In this document: one piece after another, positions 44,110-55,520 of the stretch
How the letters are laid out: each line of letters begins with the position of its first letter
How positions within the stretch are numbered: the stretch's first letter is position 1
NCBI GenBank assembly: GCA_025991245.1
Contig: BQMJ01000069.1
Location: 1-64,000, forward strand
Direction of reading: 5' to 3'
Length of the DNA stretch: 64,000 nucleotides
DNA from: Galdieria partita
Lineage: Eukaryota > Rhodophyta > Bangiophyceae > Galdieriales > Galdieriaceae
Translations under genes and position numbers: made by a program
Notes under the pieces: generated by a model
What the model saw: the letters and a program-made list of their open reading frames with translations, nothing else
The model's database searches: none
Told to the model about the DNA's origin: nothing

Positions 44110-45174
44110 TCAAGATATACAATTGGGGCGACTCTCTTCAGGCGGTTCACGGGTAGCAAGTTCCGCATTGTAGTCAGCTTCTCCTGAAGTATCTTGACCG
44201 TCCGTATCTTCCACAATATACGAACGCAGCGACTTTGGTAATAGTCTAGGAATAGATTGAACTACAAAGAAACCTGGTCCCCGATAGTCCTTCAATATTT
44301 CAAAGACATAGACTGCGAAACAACCAAACATAAAATGAACAAATGTAAAGAGTTCCTGTAGAAATAAAAACCATTCACTTGCTATCGTCTTCACTCTTGT
44401 ATTCAAACTAGTCAAAGAGAAAATATGAAAACACGTAAAACCCATGAGACGATAACGAATGAAGCGGGCAACAGCCAACGGTAACGCTATAAAGAGAATT
44501 GTAACTTGTAAGATATAGCCCACAACTTTTCTCCAAAAGGGAATCTCTTGCATGGAAGAACCTAACGAACTCCAGGAACGTTCCCATTGTGAAGTTGACG
44601 AACTAGGTGAAGTACCTTGAAAACATAATGGCTGCCACAAGCAATCCGCTACTTGAGAAGTGACCTTGCACAATGTATTCACAATGATGAAAAAAGCCGT
44701 TGCTAGTCGGCCTATATTGCTTCCCAAACTTTCCACAGATAGTTCCAAATGTTTCACGACGGGTTCAACTTCCTTTTCCAACAACTCAGTGGTAACATCC
44801 CAAGATCTTTTAGTGGCTGACTTGATTCGAAGGTCTCCCACCCAATTGTCTACAGTGGCGCCAAGCTTGGAAGGGCTCCAAGTTTCTGGGACTAGTTGCT
44901 GAAGTACTTCCTTAGTTCGGCAACTTACGTTGTCCATTCCTGCTGCAATTTGAGGATGCCTCTCCCTCAGAATTGCAGCATTGGAAGAACACAACTGTGT
45001 AGCAACTTCCAAGGAACGTCGAATCCTTCCAGGGCTTGGTGGACTTGCGGTGTTTGTCGTAGCTGCGGAGTCGCTACCCGGGCTCTCCTTTTTCAATTGT
45101 TTTTCTTCTATATGGGGTTCTTTTGTTGGTGAAATTGAAGGTGAGCTACCGTGGCTTGAAGGTTTCTTTACCAT
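44110..45174 (-). CDS. Unrecognised protein with helical repeats and C-terminal membrane segments
   Basis: 354 residues, single exon. The first 50 residues are Ser/Pro/Lys-rich and disordered. Residues about 60-170 are amphipathic helices (VATQLCSSNAAILRERHPQI; SWDVTTELLEKEVEPVVKHL) that loosely recall perilipin-like lipid-droplet coats. Hydrophobic segments follow (LATAFFIIVNTLCKV, VVGYILQVTILFIALPLAVA, LFTFVHFMFGCFAVYVFEIL) and an acidic tail (DTDGQDTSGEADYNAE). A lipid-droplet or membrane role is only a guess. The frame opens with a GTG 12 codons earlier; the first ATG is used. Confidence 0.6.
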   Translation of the reverse strand: MVKKPSSHGSSPSISPTKEPHIEEKQLKKESPGSDSAATTNTASPPSPGRIRRSLEVATQLCSSNAAILRERHPQIAAGMDNVSCRTKEVLQQLVPETWSPSKLGATVDNWVGDLRIKSATKRSWDVTTELLEKEVEPVVKHLELSVESLGSNIGRLATAFFIIVNTLCKVTSQVADCLWQPLCFQGTSPSSSTSQWERSWSSLGSSMQEIPFWRKVVGYILQVTILFIALPLAVARFIRYRLMGFTCFHIFSLTSLNTRVKTIASEWFLFLQELFTFVHFMFGCFAVYVFEILKDYRGPGFFVVQSIPRLLPKSLRSYIVEDTDGQDTSGEADYNAELATREPPEESRPNCIS

Positions 45175-45520
45175 CTTATTTATAGCAGTAACTAACTGAG
45201 AGGACTCCACTTTGATGTGACACAGGACCAGTCAGTCGCAGAAATTTTCAAATTGGCGAATTGTTGAAAGGACTGCCATCTTAGACAAGATAACATGATA
45301 TCAACTAGAACAATAAGACTAAAGACTATCAAACTAGTGCTCTCTATAACGTAAATCTCCTTTCCAAAGTGGTAGCTGTTTGACTCTTTGGTTCAATTGG
45401 AAGGACACGTCATTGGGTTGCTAACGTCCAGACATTGCCCAGCGCATTCATTGATTGGTTGATTGGGCTTCAACAACTTGTCATTTTCTTAAGGACAAGT
45501 AGTTAACTTTCGAGTGCCAT
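45175..45520. promoter_or_regulatory. Divergent promoter region
   Basis: About 350 bases between the starts of the membrane-protein gene (reverse) and the coiled-coil gene (forward). No motif shared with the nitrogen genes is seen. Confidence 0.4.
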
Positions 45521-47456
45521 ATGAACCAACTCTCGCAAGCATCAGTAGATTCTGAGGTATTTTCATCAGTAGAATTTCTAATAAGGTACCATGTTAATAT
45601 TATTCACTAGTTGATGGAAATACAGAACCTTAAAAGACTATTGAGAAAGACCAAATTACAGGAACAACAATATAGTCAAGTTTATTCTCCTATATCTTCC
45701 AAGGTAACGACAAACAATAGACTTGGTAAATTTGCATTCAAGTTTTAATAACAGGAACTTTATCAGAGTGAAATGGATATACTCTTATCAGAGACAAGAG
45801 AAGAGCCCTTGAATGAAGAAACAAATGAGCATTCTATACTTCATATGGAAGATTCAAATACAACAACATCAAAAACGGAAAGGTAAACTATATCGTGTTT
45901 TGTAAAAGGTTTGTATAGCTATTTTCTCACGTGGATGCTCATATAGGATGCTTCAAGAAGCGAAAAGCAAATTGGAACGAGCTAGACAGCTACTGAGTGA
46001 GATGCAACAAACTTCAAATGGAAAGAAGACCAATACGTTGCAAGCAAGAAAAAAATTTGCAAAGGATCAAAATGAGGAAGAACAACTTCAATCCTCACAA
46101 TCGAATCCGAGGATGTCAGAACATGTTGCGACTACAACAAATCAAAGCAACTACAACAGGTCATGGAAACAAGCTAGCAAAGATTCTGCTAAAATGCATC
46201 ATGGCAATCATAGAAAAGAAACTGAAAGCAACAAACAATCTATTACTGCGGAGCCATATTATAACAGTTCTGCCCATCTGAAGTGGTTTCAAGAGATTTC
46301 TTCCGAGCTAAAAAGTACTATTCAGTTATTGAAAAAATTATACAAGAAAGGCAATGATAGCAAATCTTTGTGCCAATTGGAGTCAAAGATGGATCAAATC
46401 TGGTCCTTCTTGAATGAGCAAAGTTTGCAGCATCGTGATGAGAACAACTTGAATTGGTTTCGGGCCTACCAAGAATTGAAGGAAGAACATGAAGAAGTTG
46501 TTCAACAACTGCAAGAAACGTATGACTCATTCAGGAACTTACAAGAGGAGCACTATCAACTACAAAGTCAGCATCAAGACTGCTATGTTCATTCTCAACA
46601 AACGGAAGATAAAATACACTACTTGGAGGAACAGTTGGACAAATTACAAGTGACTTATTTAGAAATGCAGAATCAGAGAGACCAGTATGTAGAGAAATTG
46701 CGCAAAAACAGAGACGAATTTATGCAAGTTGAAAACTGTCTTGATGAGCTTATTCAGATGATCCATTCTCTCTCACAAAGACTTTTGGTTCAAACCAGAA
46801 CATCAAGGAGCAGCACTATACAGTCAGATCATCATTCTCATATAGTCTGGGAGGAAGAAAGCTATGAAAGAAATCAAGCTCAATGCTTCCCAGAAGAATA
46901 CTCGAGCCATTCAGAAAGTCCAAGACATCCGGGTTCCTTTACTAGTCGGTCATTTGATATACAACAAAATTACCAAAAAGCTGCTGAGTTGACCCAGCAA
47001 ACAAAGGTACATTATTGAAAACTACTTCTAACTTTTCCAACTCTTTGTTTAGGATTTCAAACGTCCAAAATATATTCCTAGGGAAACTACGCCTATTCAA
47101 AGCACAAGTCATTGGAAAGATGATCAAAATCATATCCATTCTGAAAGTAATGTGCAACTTTCGACATCTGTTCAAACACCCAAAGTAGGTCATGTAAAGA
47201 AACAACATTATCCTGGAGGGGTGAGTATAGTTATCTTGGATTCTCAAGAAGTTAGTCATGCATGTATTAGAGAACGAAGCATTCAAAGGATAGAACTAAG
47301 AAACAAATGAAAGTTACTGACAGTAACCAGGTCGAAGAAGGCGTTGCTCAACTATTGAAAGATGAGGCACTTCATTCCCGAGAGCTTGAAAACTTGGAAA
47401 GATATCTTGACCAAACGTTATCTACTTTACGAAATTTTCCAACTCGTACTAAATAA
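45521..47456 (+). CDS. Coiled-coil protein, six exons
   Basis: Exons 45521-45556, 45611-45703, 45755-45882, 45947-47006, 47053-47220 and 47271-47456 (introns 54, 51, 64, 46 and 50 bases) give 556 residues. All joins keep frame. It is largely alpha-helical coiled coil, strongest around LERARQLLSEMQQ and again at residues about 280-370 (EHEEVVQQLQETYDSFRNLQ, YLEEQLDKLQVTYLEMQNQR). The linkers are Gln/Asn/Ser-rich. It ends with a short Leu-zipper-like helix (ELENLERYLDQTLSTLRNF). A structural, cytoskeletal or tethering role is likely; no specific family is recognised. It runs tail-to-tail with TAF10, with 26 bases between stop codons. Confidence 0.75.
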
Positions 47457-47482
47457 AACAAATATTGTGCCAATTCAAAACA

Positions 47483-48197
47483 TTACACATTTTCTGGTTC
47501 TTCTGCCAACTCCTTGTCTTCTTCTTTCGGTTCTTCTTTCGGCACTTCTGTCTCTGTCAAAGCCTTCTCTTCTGGTTTTACACCAGTTGTTTGTTCAGTC
47601 CTTCTTCTCTTCAGATTGGCCGAACCAACACCAACGGTAGGACTAGAGAACTATTTAGCAATGAAAGCCATAATCTTCCTCATAAAAAAACTACCTATCC
47701 ACATAATAGGGAGGTTTCTTCAAGTGAATTCCATATTCTTCCAAGGCTTTGGATAAGTCTTCTACACTACAAGCCGTCAACACTCTCCACAAGAAATCTT
47801 TCTTGTCTTACGTTAATATAATTTCGTTTTCTTTACTCTTTTTGGAGCTCGCTTGACTCTAAAAAAACGATATTAGATCAGTCCGTATATGGCACTTGGA
47901 ATAAATTCATAAGCCCTCGAGATATGTACCTACCTGCTGACGTAGCTTTACGTGATTTAGAGCATCGTTTGCAACGTCTGCCACAAACTTTTGTGCAGCA
48001 AGAGCAATGAGTCCTAGAGGTTCCTTTTAAAAAAGGCAAATTTCAAAACTAGGAGACTCACTTTCCGCCCGGATATCATCAGTTTGAAAGCCAGACTTTG
48101 CTAAATAATATCGTACTAGTGCGTCAGGAAAAGCAGGCTGATAGTTTTCTAAAGCCTCCAATAGTTTTTCTATTTGGCTTGTTTCAAAGAGATCCAT
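47483..48197 (-). CDS. TAF10: TAF10, TFIID/SAGA histone-fold subunit, five exons
   Basis: Reverse-strand exons 48062-48197, 47934-48013, 47812-47858, 47695-47766 and 47483-47642, introns 48, 75, 45 and 52 bases, give 164 residues. TAF10 is shared by TFIID and SAGA. The histone fold is split over four exons: LLEALENYQPAFPDALVRYY, KSGFQTDDIRAERLIALAAQ, KFVADVANDALNHVKLRQ, and ILTVEDLSKALEEYGIHLKK. The last piece appears only with the GTAAGA donor at 47811, which also removes an apparent in-frame stop. The long N-terminal tail of animal TAF10 is absent. The C-terminus instead carries about 48 extra residues rich in Lys and Glu (KRRRTEQ, VPKEEPKEEDKELAEEP). Confidence 0.9.
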
Positions 48198-48453
48198 CCA
48201 AACCAACTTTAATACTCCTCAGGCAGGATCAAACCAATTCTTAATCCATAAAAAGTAACAAGCAAGATTCAAAAGCAGGTTATGGAAACTCAAAAATATA
48301 GCGTTGTAAAAGAGACTTGTCAATTTCGATAATGTACACTAAAGCTAAACAGAGCTCCATTATGTTTCATGTTAGACAAAATTCTCAATAGTCTTGATAA
48401 TCACCATCGAATGAAGAGTTGAAAAGAGTTTGCAAAACAGCAATTGATAAAAG

Positions 48454-51400
48454 ATGAATCTTTCCGAGAAAGCGCAAAACCAACTTTGGACGTCGCTTTT
48501 AACTTGTGGAAACCCTTTGATAGAACGAGAAACTGCCAAAGAACAACTAGAAAGCTCAGTTGTAGGTTGTCTATTTATGTCACTAACCCTTTTTTGACCT
48601 TGTCACTAGTCTAGACAAACTATCTTATGGGATAAATTACAAAGTGTTTTTGTTACTTGTTTACAAAGCGAATCTTCCGTCGCAAAGCAAGAAACTGTTG
48701 TCTTCTTTCAACAACTTGCAAAGTCTGGACAAGTAGATCGAGAAACTTTGGCAGAACAGGTATGCTATGCTATGTCGCTGTTTAGTAATTATGCTGAAGC
48801 TTTGTATAGATACTAAATGGAGTAGAATGGTGCTCAGAAAACCTGAAGGAACCTCCTTTGGAATTATTCAGTTTCTTGATAGAACTGATCGTTGCGATAC
48901 AATCTGATACTACTCGAAACTTCTATGTAGTGAGATTACTTTCTAATCAATACCTGGAAGACATAATATTCTATGTATTATGTCAATATTTTGTGAGTTT
49001 TCGCAACGAAGAAAGGCTGAGACGTTTAGAGCTGCTGGTGCCTGCTTTATCAACTATGCTTTGTGAACATAAAAAGGCTATGGAGGAAAAGGTAAAAGAG
49101 ATTAGCACATGTTTGTGTTTTCTTAAGTTATTCGTAGATATATCATTTTCTGTTGATAATCTATGACTATATGGATGATTTGGACTCTTCAGAGAAGAAG
49201 GAAAGTTTACTAGTCATTGTTCTGAGACTTTTGGCTATCAAACCAAAGTCGTCGTCTCCTTCATTTTCAGAGTTGGGACTGCTTCATAAACTATGGAACA
49301 AGGCTTCTCAAGATATCAGCCATAGAGCACTTATCTTACATTATTTATTGGCTCAAAGCTTCCAAGGAAAGACGGAATATATTTTATCGTTGTGGGAAGC
49401 AACCAGCAACAATAATATTACAGAGAAAAAACTATGGCAACAGACCATTTTATACTAGTAAGCTTTCTAATGCATAATATTTCATTTCTTATTGTTTTAG
49501 TTTTGGAAGGAATCATTGGATATCCATAACGGTATGGCTTGTTTTTACTGTTCTTCGGATGGGAAGGACTTCAGCAGCATTTCAAATGAAGCAGTTACTT
49601 GACTTGGCGTTATCAAGCGAAATGGGAAGTGAAAAGCTTCATTCAAGTACATTGTATTTGATGGAAGTCATTTGGATAGTAATTGAGTACGAGTATCCCA
49701 ATCTCTCATGGATATCTTTTGCCCGAGAGACTTGGTCCAGATACAAACGAAGCGACTTGGTTGATACAAGTATGCCAAATGAAGAGCCGATGAGTAGACA
49801 TTTGTATGGAAGTTTTACTTTCCCAACTGCAAAGTTTGAAATATTTCGTCATTTTCCGAAATGGGTAGTTGGTGTTCATATGTTGGAAGATTTTCTGCAG
49901 TTGGAAGGAGAAAGAATGGAAGAGTTGTTATGGAAATGGGTAAGTTTCATAAATGGGTCATGAACAAGTCTTCCACTACATCTTTGATAGTATAATAATT
50001 TGATGCATTGTAGTTCAACACTTCAATTGTGGTTTGCCCTCTGTTGTGCGCATCTTTTTAGGCAAATGAACAATACGAATAGATTGTCTGGAAGTATCCA
50101 TCTCTTTCATCGTGCCAACAGCATTGAGAAACTAAGTTTTTTGCCTATTCTTTTCCATCGAGGCAGATTTTGTCAATTGGGGAAATTTAGCATATCTTGG
50201 CTGCAGAGTTGGTTGAGTAGTTGTCCTGTTGATTCCCATTATTCATTGGTACTTTATAAATGGTTGAACTCACTTTTAAGTATCTGTAAGAAGCTTTTGA
50301 AGAATGGAAATCAAGGTACATGATTTCATGCTTGACTAGAATCATGATGATGTGAAGTATTGTAGGCATTCGTATGTATACTTTGATCGTTTCCGTCATG
50401 TTGAAGGAATCAGTGACTCGGGGAGAACCTTGGAAGACTACAGTTGTAGATGAAATTATTTATTGTGCAGAATGTTTTCCTTTGGACTCTCCATTGCAAA
50501 AGATGGCGTACTATTGGATCCAATATTTGGTTGAGAAAAGACCCACTTGGGTTGCGTATTCCTTATTTTCCATTGTTCAACAGCCACTTCAGTCTCTTTC
50601 TATTACTAGTCATTCTGATCCCCAAGTTGCAGCTTGTTGCATCAAAATTGTTTGTGAAGTAAGTGTGTTTTCATTCGGAGACTTTATAGAGTGACTTGGT
50701 TGATGCATAGATGTGTCAAGCTAAATTATTGGATTACACAAAGACTTTCCAAACATTGTACAAATGGTATTGCAATTCAGTTTCTGATTCTCGGGAACTT
50801 GAGCTGGCATGGATACAGTTTCTTGGTACCGTTTCTAGTCAGAAGGATGGCACAGAAGCATTTGATAAAATTTTGATGGATTCAAATGTATATTTAGAGA
50901 TATTCAATTGGATCAGTGTCAAGTTTATCGGTTGCAGTATGGATAATCACAACGAATTGAGATGCATTATGGTGACATGGCTATTATGGTTGAAAAAGTG
51001 TTTAGCTATTCATTCCATTGCAAATGTTCAAGGAAAAAGTGCTTTTGAACCAACTAAATTGAATATTTTAGACCCGACAGAATGGAATCAATTGATTGAA
51101 AGTCTATTTGAGAAATATTTTTCTGAAGATTTTCATGTCTGGTGTTTGTCAGAGTCAGAGGAGACGCTTCATCAACTGGTAGAAACAATGATACAAGCTG
51201 TTGGGCTAGAGTGGCAATATAGAAAGAGGTTAGAATGGTCTGCTATTGAACGAGATCATTCTATAAGGAAATGGTCATTTGTTACTCCTTCAATACAAGA
51301 ATGGCTCAACCAATTGGAAACCTATACTTTGCTATGTCCGTATGGTATTATTCGTTGTTGTCTTAACAATATTTTCAACCTAATATCCAGTTTGGTAAAT

Positions 51401-52594
51401 GAAGGGGATCATAGTAAGATATCTTTAGGATTTTATTCATTATGGATACTTTCTTATAGTCAAGTGGTACCTTTTCAGCATTTGTTCTGGAAAAAGTGGA
51501 TGTTGCTTCTTAGTGAGTATTGGCTTTCTTGGATGGAAAAGTGCACAAGTCTTGGATGGAAACCTAACATGTTTGCGTTTTGGACGTCGCTTTGGAGTCG
51601 ATGGAGTGTCCAAATAAGCACAACATGTAGAGAGTGGTTATTATGTGAGTTTTTTGAGAATATTCGAGAAGAGGAGTTTGGGTGGACAGATTGGAAACAT
51701 ATGGGTCTGGAAATGGCACGTTTCTATATATTGTGGGATTTGTTGGTTGGATATCCACCCATGAAAGTTCAATCTAGTCTTCTTTTATTCATGAAGGAGA
51801 AGAAGGAGTCGCAGTCGAATAGGGTCACTGAAGAAATACAGCAAAATGTTCAAAATTGGTGGAAGGATCTGTTTCATATTATAGAAACTCGACCAACTAG
51901 CTCGGAATATTTATATAGCTTGATTTATTTCGGTAATTGGACCGAATTGATTTTATCCTATCAGAGAACTTTATCAGTGGATACAGTTCAACATATGATT
52001 AGACATTGGATTGGAGACCAACTTATTTGGCTGTTCCGAGATGATTGTTGTTTTGATATTTCAATTGTTTTATCGTTGATGAGATTGTTAGAGCCATGGA
52101 AGTGGGTAGATTTTGACTGGTTATCTAATATGTCGGAATATGGGAAGAGCGTAGTGAATTTACGTTATTATTGCATGCACAAGGGCTTATGTGAGTGGAA
52201 AACAGCTTTCGGTTTGGACTTTTTACAAGCGTGGATACAATATGAAGCTTTGTCAAACAGAAAGGAAATGTATCTTGATTGTTCCATTCGATATGGTCTC
52301 TCACAACAAAACTTGGAGCAGATGATACAAATTTGGATGGATTGTATATCCAGTCTACTTGTACAAGAGAATAAGAAGCATTTGTATCGTTTATTGGAAT
52401 TCCTGTACAATGCATGGATAGAATGTCATGATACAAAGCTGAACAAAAAGGATCGCCAGTTTGCAGCAATGGATGCTCTAGTTCAACTAGAGAGTTGGTA
52501 TCGAATATTATTTTCTATTCAAAACTTACATTCCAGTCCTATTGAGAATTCTATTTTACAAGGTTTAGTTTCATTTTCAAGTCAACAAGATTAG
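48454..52594 (+). CDS. Large helical-repeat protein of unknown function, eight exons
   Basis: Exons 48454-48561, 48610-48759, 48810-49091, 49138-49457, 49501-49939, 49991-50315, 50366-50658 and 50711-52594 (introns 43-52 bases) give 1266 residues. All joins keep frame. The chain is almost wholly alpha-helical with very many Trp and Leu, and resembles HEAT/ARM-type solenoids (LFSFLIELIVAIQSDTTR; KESLLVIVLRLLAIKPKSSS; YKWLNSLLSICKKLLKNG). No nucleotide-binding or catalytic motif is seen. Scaffolds such as karyopherins, nucleoporins or DNA-repair solenoids are possible, but I recognise no signature. Shares a 256-base divergent promoter with TAF10. Confidence 0.7.
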
Positions 52595-52827
52595 CGCATC
52601 ACATTCACTAGTAGTTTGTCATGATATATGCTCAGATAGTGAACCGCCTAATAAATCATTTACTCAACGAGTTGCACTGCTTTTGAAAATTCAATAGACA
52701 ACGACAAGAACTTTATAGAAAAAGCCAATCCTCCTGTCTCTTTCATAGACATTATTGATTTTTAGCATTTATCTGTTTCTCTCAAGATTCCCATTCTACT
52801 CTATTCCTCATCATTGTCCAATCAATC

Positions 52828-53563
52828 ATGTGTGAGAGGGAGATCATGTCCAATCTCGTAGTTGCTTTTCAAGGAATCGTACCTTTCAAGTCATTCCACT
52901 TTGATACCAACAACAAACAAATTTGTATATCTTCGCTACAAAACAAGTCTTGGAATATCCGTAGAAGAAGGTTTCTGCAAATTTTGACTAGTTATGGTAT
53001 CTCCCAAACGATCCATCGAGGGATTTCAATGGCTTCCGAATTGTCCGAGTTTTATGCTTTGGAGGCATCATATGAAGGAAAAATGGTTTCTTTTGAAAAG
53101 TTTAGGAATCAAGTAGTTCTCATCACTAACGTTGCCTCACTTTGAGCTTTAAGAAATATAAACTACAAGGGTCTAGTGCAATTGGACCAGGAATACGGCA
53201 ACAAAGGTAACAGTGCAAGAATCCAAAGGAAAGAACTCAACGACCCATATTTCTCTAGGTCTAGCAGTAATAGCCTTTCCTTGCAATCAATTTGGAAACC
53301 AAGAGCCATTTTCTAACGAGGAAATCAGAAAGTTTGCCTTTGAAAAATACCACGCAACGTTTCCTATATTTGACAAAATCGAAGTCAATGGTCCTCATGC
53401 ATCTCCCGTATACCAGTTTCTCAAAAAAGCTTCTCATACTGGTGATATTGAATGGAATTATGTCAAGTTCTTGGTAAACATTCAAGGCAAAGTTTCACGT
53501 TTTCCACCATTGAAAGATCCGCTTGAATTACGAAAAGTCATTCAAACTTACTTGAGCCTATGA
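52828..53563 (+). CDS. Glutathione peroxidase, predicted selenoprotein (in-frame TGA)
   Basis: Exons 52828-53206 and 53259-53563 (52-base intron) give 227 residues if TGA 53143-53145 is read as selenocysteine 106. The context is ITNVASL-Sec-ALRNINYKGL, where the family has NVAS(x)(C/U)GLT..NY, so the TGA falls exactly on the catalytic position. The rest is a normal peroxidase: GLAVIAFPCNQFGNQEPF with the active-site Gln, and IEWNYVKFLVNIQGKV with the Trp-Asn pair. The first 65 residues are basic and hydroxylated (NIRRRRFLQILTSYGI), likely a plastid or mitochondrial targeting peptide. A SECIS-like hairpin lies directly after the stop. The enzyme reduces hydrogen or lipid peroxides. A splice route that avoids the TGA without losing NVAS was not found. 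Confidence 0.88.
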
Positions 53564-53575
53564 ATGGGTCCTTGG

Positions 53576-53653
53576 AATTCTCTATTTATGAAAGTCGTGT
53601 CACCCAAACGTGCATTTTTCACGTGAGACTCGACTGGATTCTTTTAGAGAAGA
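53576..53653 (+). promoter_or_regulatory. SECIS element in the 3' UTR of the glutathione peroxidase
   Basis: Helix I pairs TTCTCTA (53578-53584) with TAGAGAA (53645-53651). The core has ATGA (53588-53591) facing GGA (53636-53638), the usual SECIS quartet. Helix II starts with AGTCG (53593-53597) paired with CGACT (53631-53635), then GTC/GAC. An unpaired AAA lies at 53606-53608, 14 bases after ATGA, as in eukaryotic SECIS. A small ACGTG/CACGT stem lies in the apical part. It begins 13 bases after the stop codon. Folded by hand, so the fine structure of helix II is uncertain. Confidence 0.75.
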
Positions 53654-53661
53654 ATAAATAT

Positions 53662-55416
53662 TTACCATACTAAAAAACATTTCTGTGGAGCCAGTAGAAT
53701 AGTCGTCGTAGAAAATCCATTTTCTTTCAACAAACTGTGAAATGAATCGACATGAAGTTTAGCATACTTTAAACCTTGTGTGACTATTCTTTCACAAAAA
53801 GTAACATCGAGACTCTGCAACAATCTTCTTCTTGTTGCTTTACATTCTCCTTTTGAAATACTATGAACATCTCGAATAGTACATTGTGGACCTAGATGGC
53901 GTTGAATCTGATCTCTTATGAATGCGATATGCAATAACAACTGCAATAAGTCAACGGACTGATGGTTACGATGTAAAGCTACTCTAATTTCTCCATTATT
54001 TAAACTCAAAATGTATTTCTCTTTTGAAAACTGAAGAGTGTAACTGGCGACCTTGCCAATATTGTTGGACAATTCCCTCAATCCTACTCCTAACTTGACA
54101 TTGGGATATTGAAACACGGTTGGAAATAAAGGAACGAATCTTTCATACGAGTTACTGATTGATACATTGGGTACATTTTGATACATCAAATAAGAATGAG
54201 CCAAAATATTTCCTCTTTGTCTATTGATTGTGGTCAACTCTGCAACTTGCATCGATTTGTAATTGAAAAAAGAATAAATGGCAGTAAAAAATAGAAAAAT
54301 TCCTAAGCGTACTTTAGGAGCTGCTGGCAAAGACTTACTCATCCAAACACCCAAAAATGTTCCCAACATTCCAGTCACAACATTTTGAGCATCATTTTTG
54401 GCACTAATTTCGCCGAGATTTTCCCTCCTTACAAAAGTTTTCAATACTGAATATCGACATGAAATTCCTATAGCAAATGCTATGGACTTGGATATGTTTC
54501 CTAATGCAGCCAACAACAGAAAGTATTTAGAAAATGCTGGACTCAATATCTCCAAACTCAAACCTATACTTGGTTGAGCATATTTGCCTTTTCATTCAAC
54601 TATATCATTATTACCAATATCATACAAGAGATCAGATACAAGTCTCCAACGTTTAGGATCTGCATCATACTGATTACCTAAGACTGCAGTAAACAGCCTT
54701 CCTACTTGACCAACACCATCTTTCCAAGCCCAAGCAGTTGCTGCTGCTAGAGTCTCTGAATGAGTTCTTCCAACTCCTGCAGCTAATAAAAGTGCTTGAG
54801 TACTCAACACTTGACTAATATTGCTGATAATATTTTGAATTCCACGCCATATAGAATACTGTAAATAACTATCGCCGACACTTTCTGGAAATCCTTCCGG
54901 CAAAAAAAAGGTAAGTAGACTCGAACTGATCTGCTCCCATAAATTGTGACTTTCTAAAGAACGATGGCATAAATACTGTTGGCGTCCAACATCGGGAATA
55001 CACTCATAGCCTCGAGGTAACTTTGACAAGTCACTGCTGTAAACGATAGAAAATTCTTCTCCATAAGAACCCTTATACTGTACCATCAAAGGTGTAACTA
55101 AGAATAACGAACCATCAAACCGGGAATCTCCATCGGGATAAGACTGATCAAACCACCTTTTCTTAGGCACTTTTCCATTTCCATTATCGTTTCCTGTAGT
55201 AAAAGGACACCTCGAATCAATATTGCCACGCTCTTTTTCTGTCGGACGAATATGTGACTTTTCAAAACGGCCCAAAGTGGAACATTTCCCATCTCTTTGT
55301 TCTTCAGCACACAACTCTTTGAGAGTATTTAAACAACATAATGTTCTAGAAGAGTAAACAATTTCCAGGCAAGGAAAAACAAAAACGGTTGTCCTCGTCT
55401 TACAACTCTTCGACAT
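53662..55416 (-). CDS. RUS (root UVB sensitive, DUF647) family protein, two exons
   Basis: Reverse-strand exons 54615-55416 and 53662-54563 (51-base intron) give 567 residues. The DUF647 core runs from FLPEGFPESVGDSYLQYSIW (near residue 170) through STQALLLAAGVG, AAATAWAWKDGVGQVGRL, KRWRLVSDLLYDIGLSLEIL (across the splice), and LGNISKSIAFAIGISCR to NDAQNVVTGMLGTFLGV. Plant members act in plastid or membrane-linked processes such as UV-B sensing and auxin transport, but their molecular activity is not settled. The N-terminal 150 residues are variable, with a hydrophobic start. The stop lies about 100 bases from the glutathione peroxidase stop, on the opposite strand. Confidence 0.9.
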
Positions 55417-55520
55417 CACTACTCGAGTGTGGATTGTAGAGAATCACGAAGGAAACATGCGATGATCATTCCGAATGGTTTATTTCGACACTGAAAATGT
55501 TGGAAAAAACAAATCAGTTG

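Noticed and set aside
47808-47858. TAF10 ending at the TAA at 47808-47810
   Set aside because: A GTAAGA donor at 47811 removes that stop and restores the conserved ILTVEDLSKALEEYG end of the histone fold.
53143-53145. TGA as the true stop of a truncated peroxidase or as part of an intron
   Set aside because: It sits on the catalytic residue, the frame continues with strong homology, no suitable donor precedes it, and a SECIS-like hairpin follows the gene.
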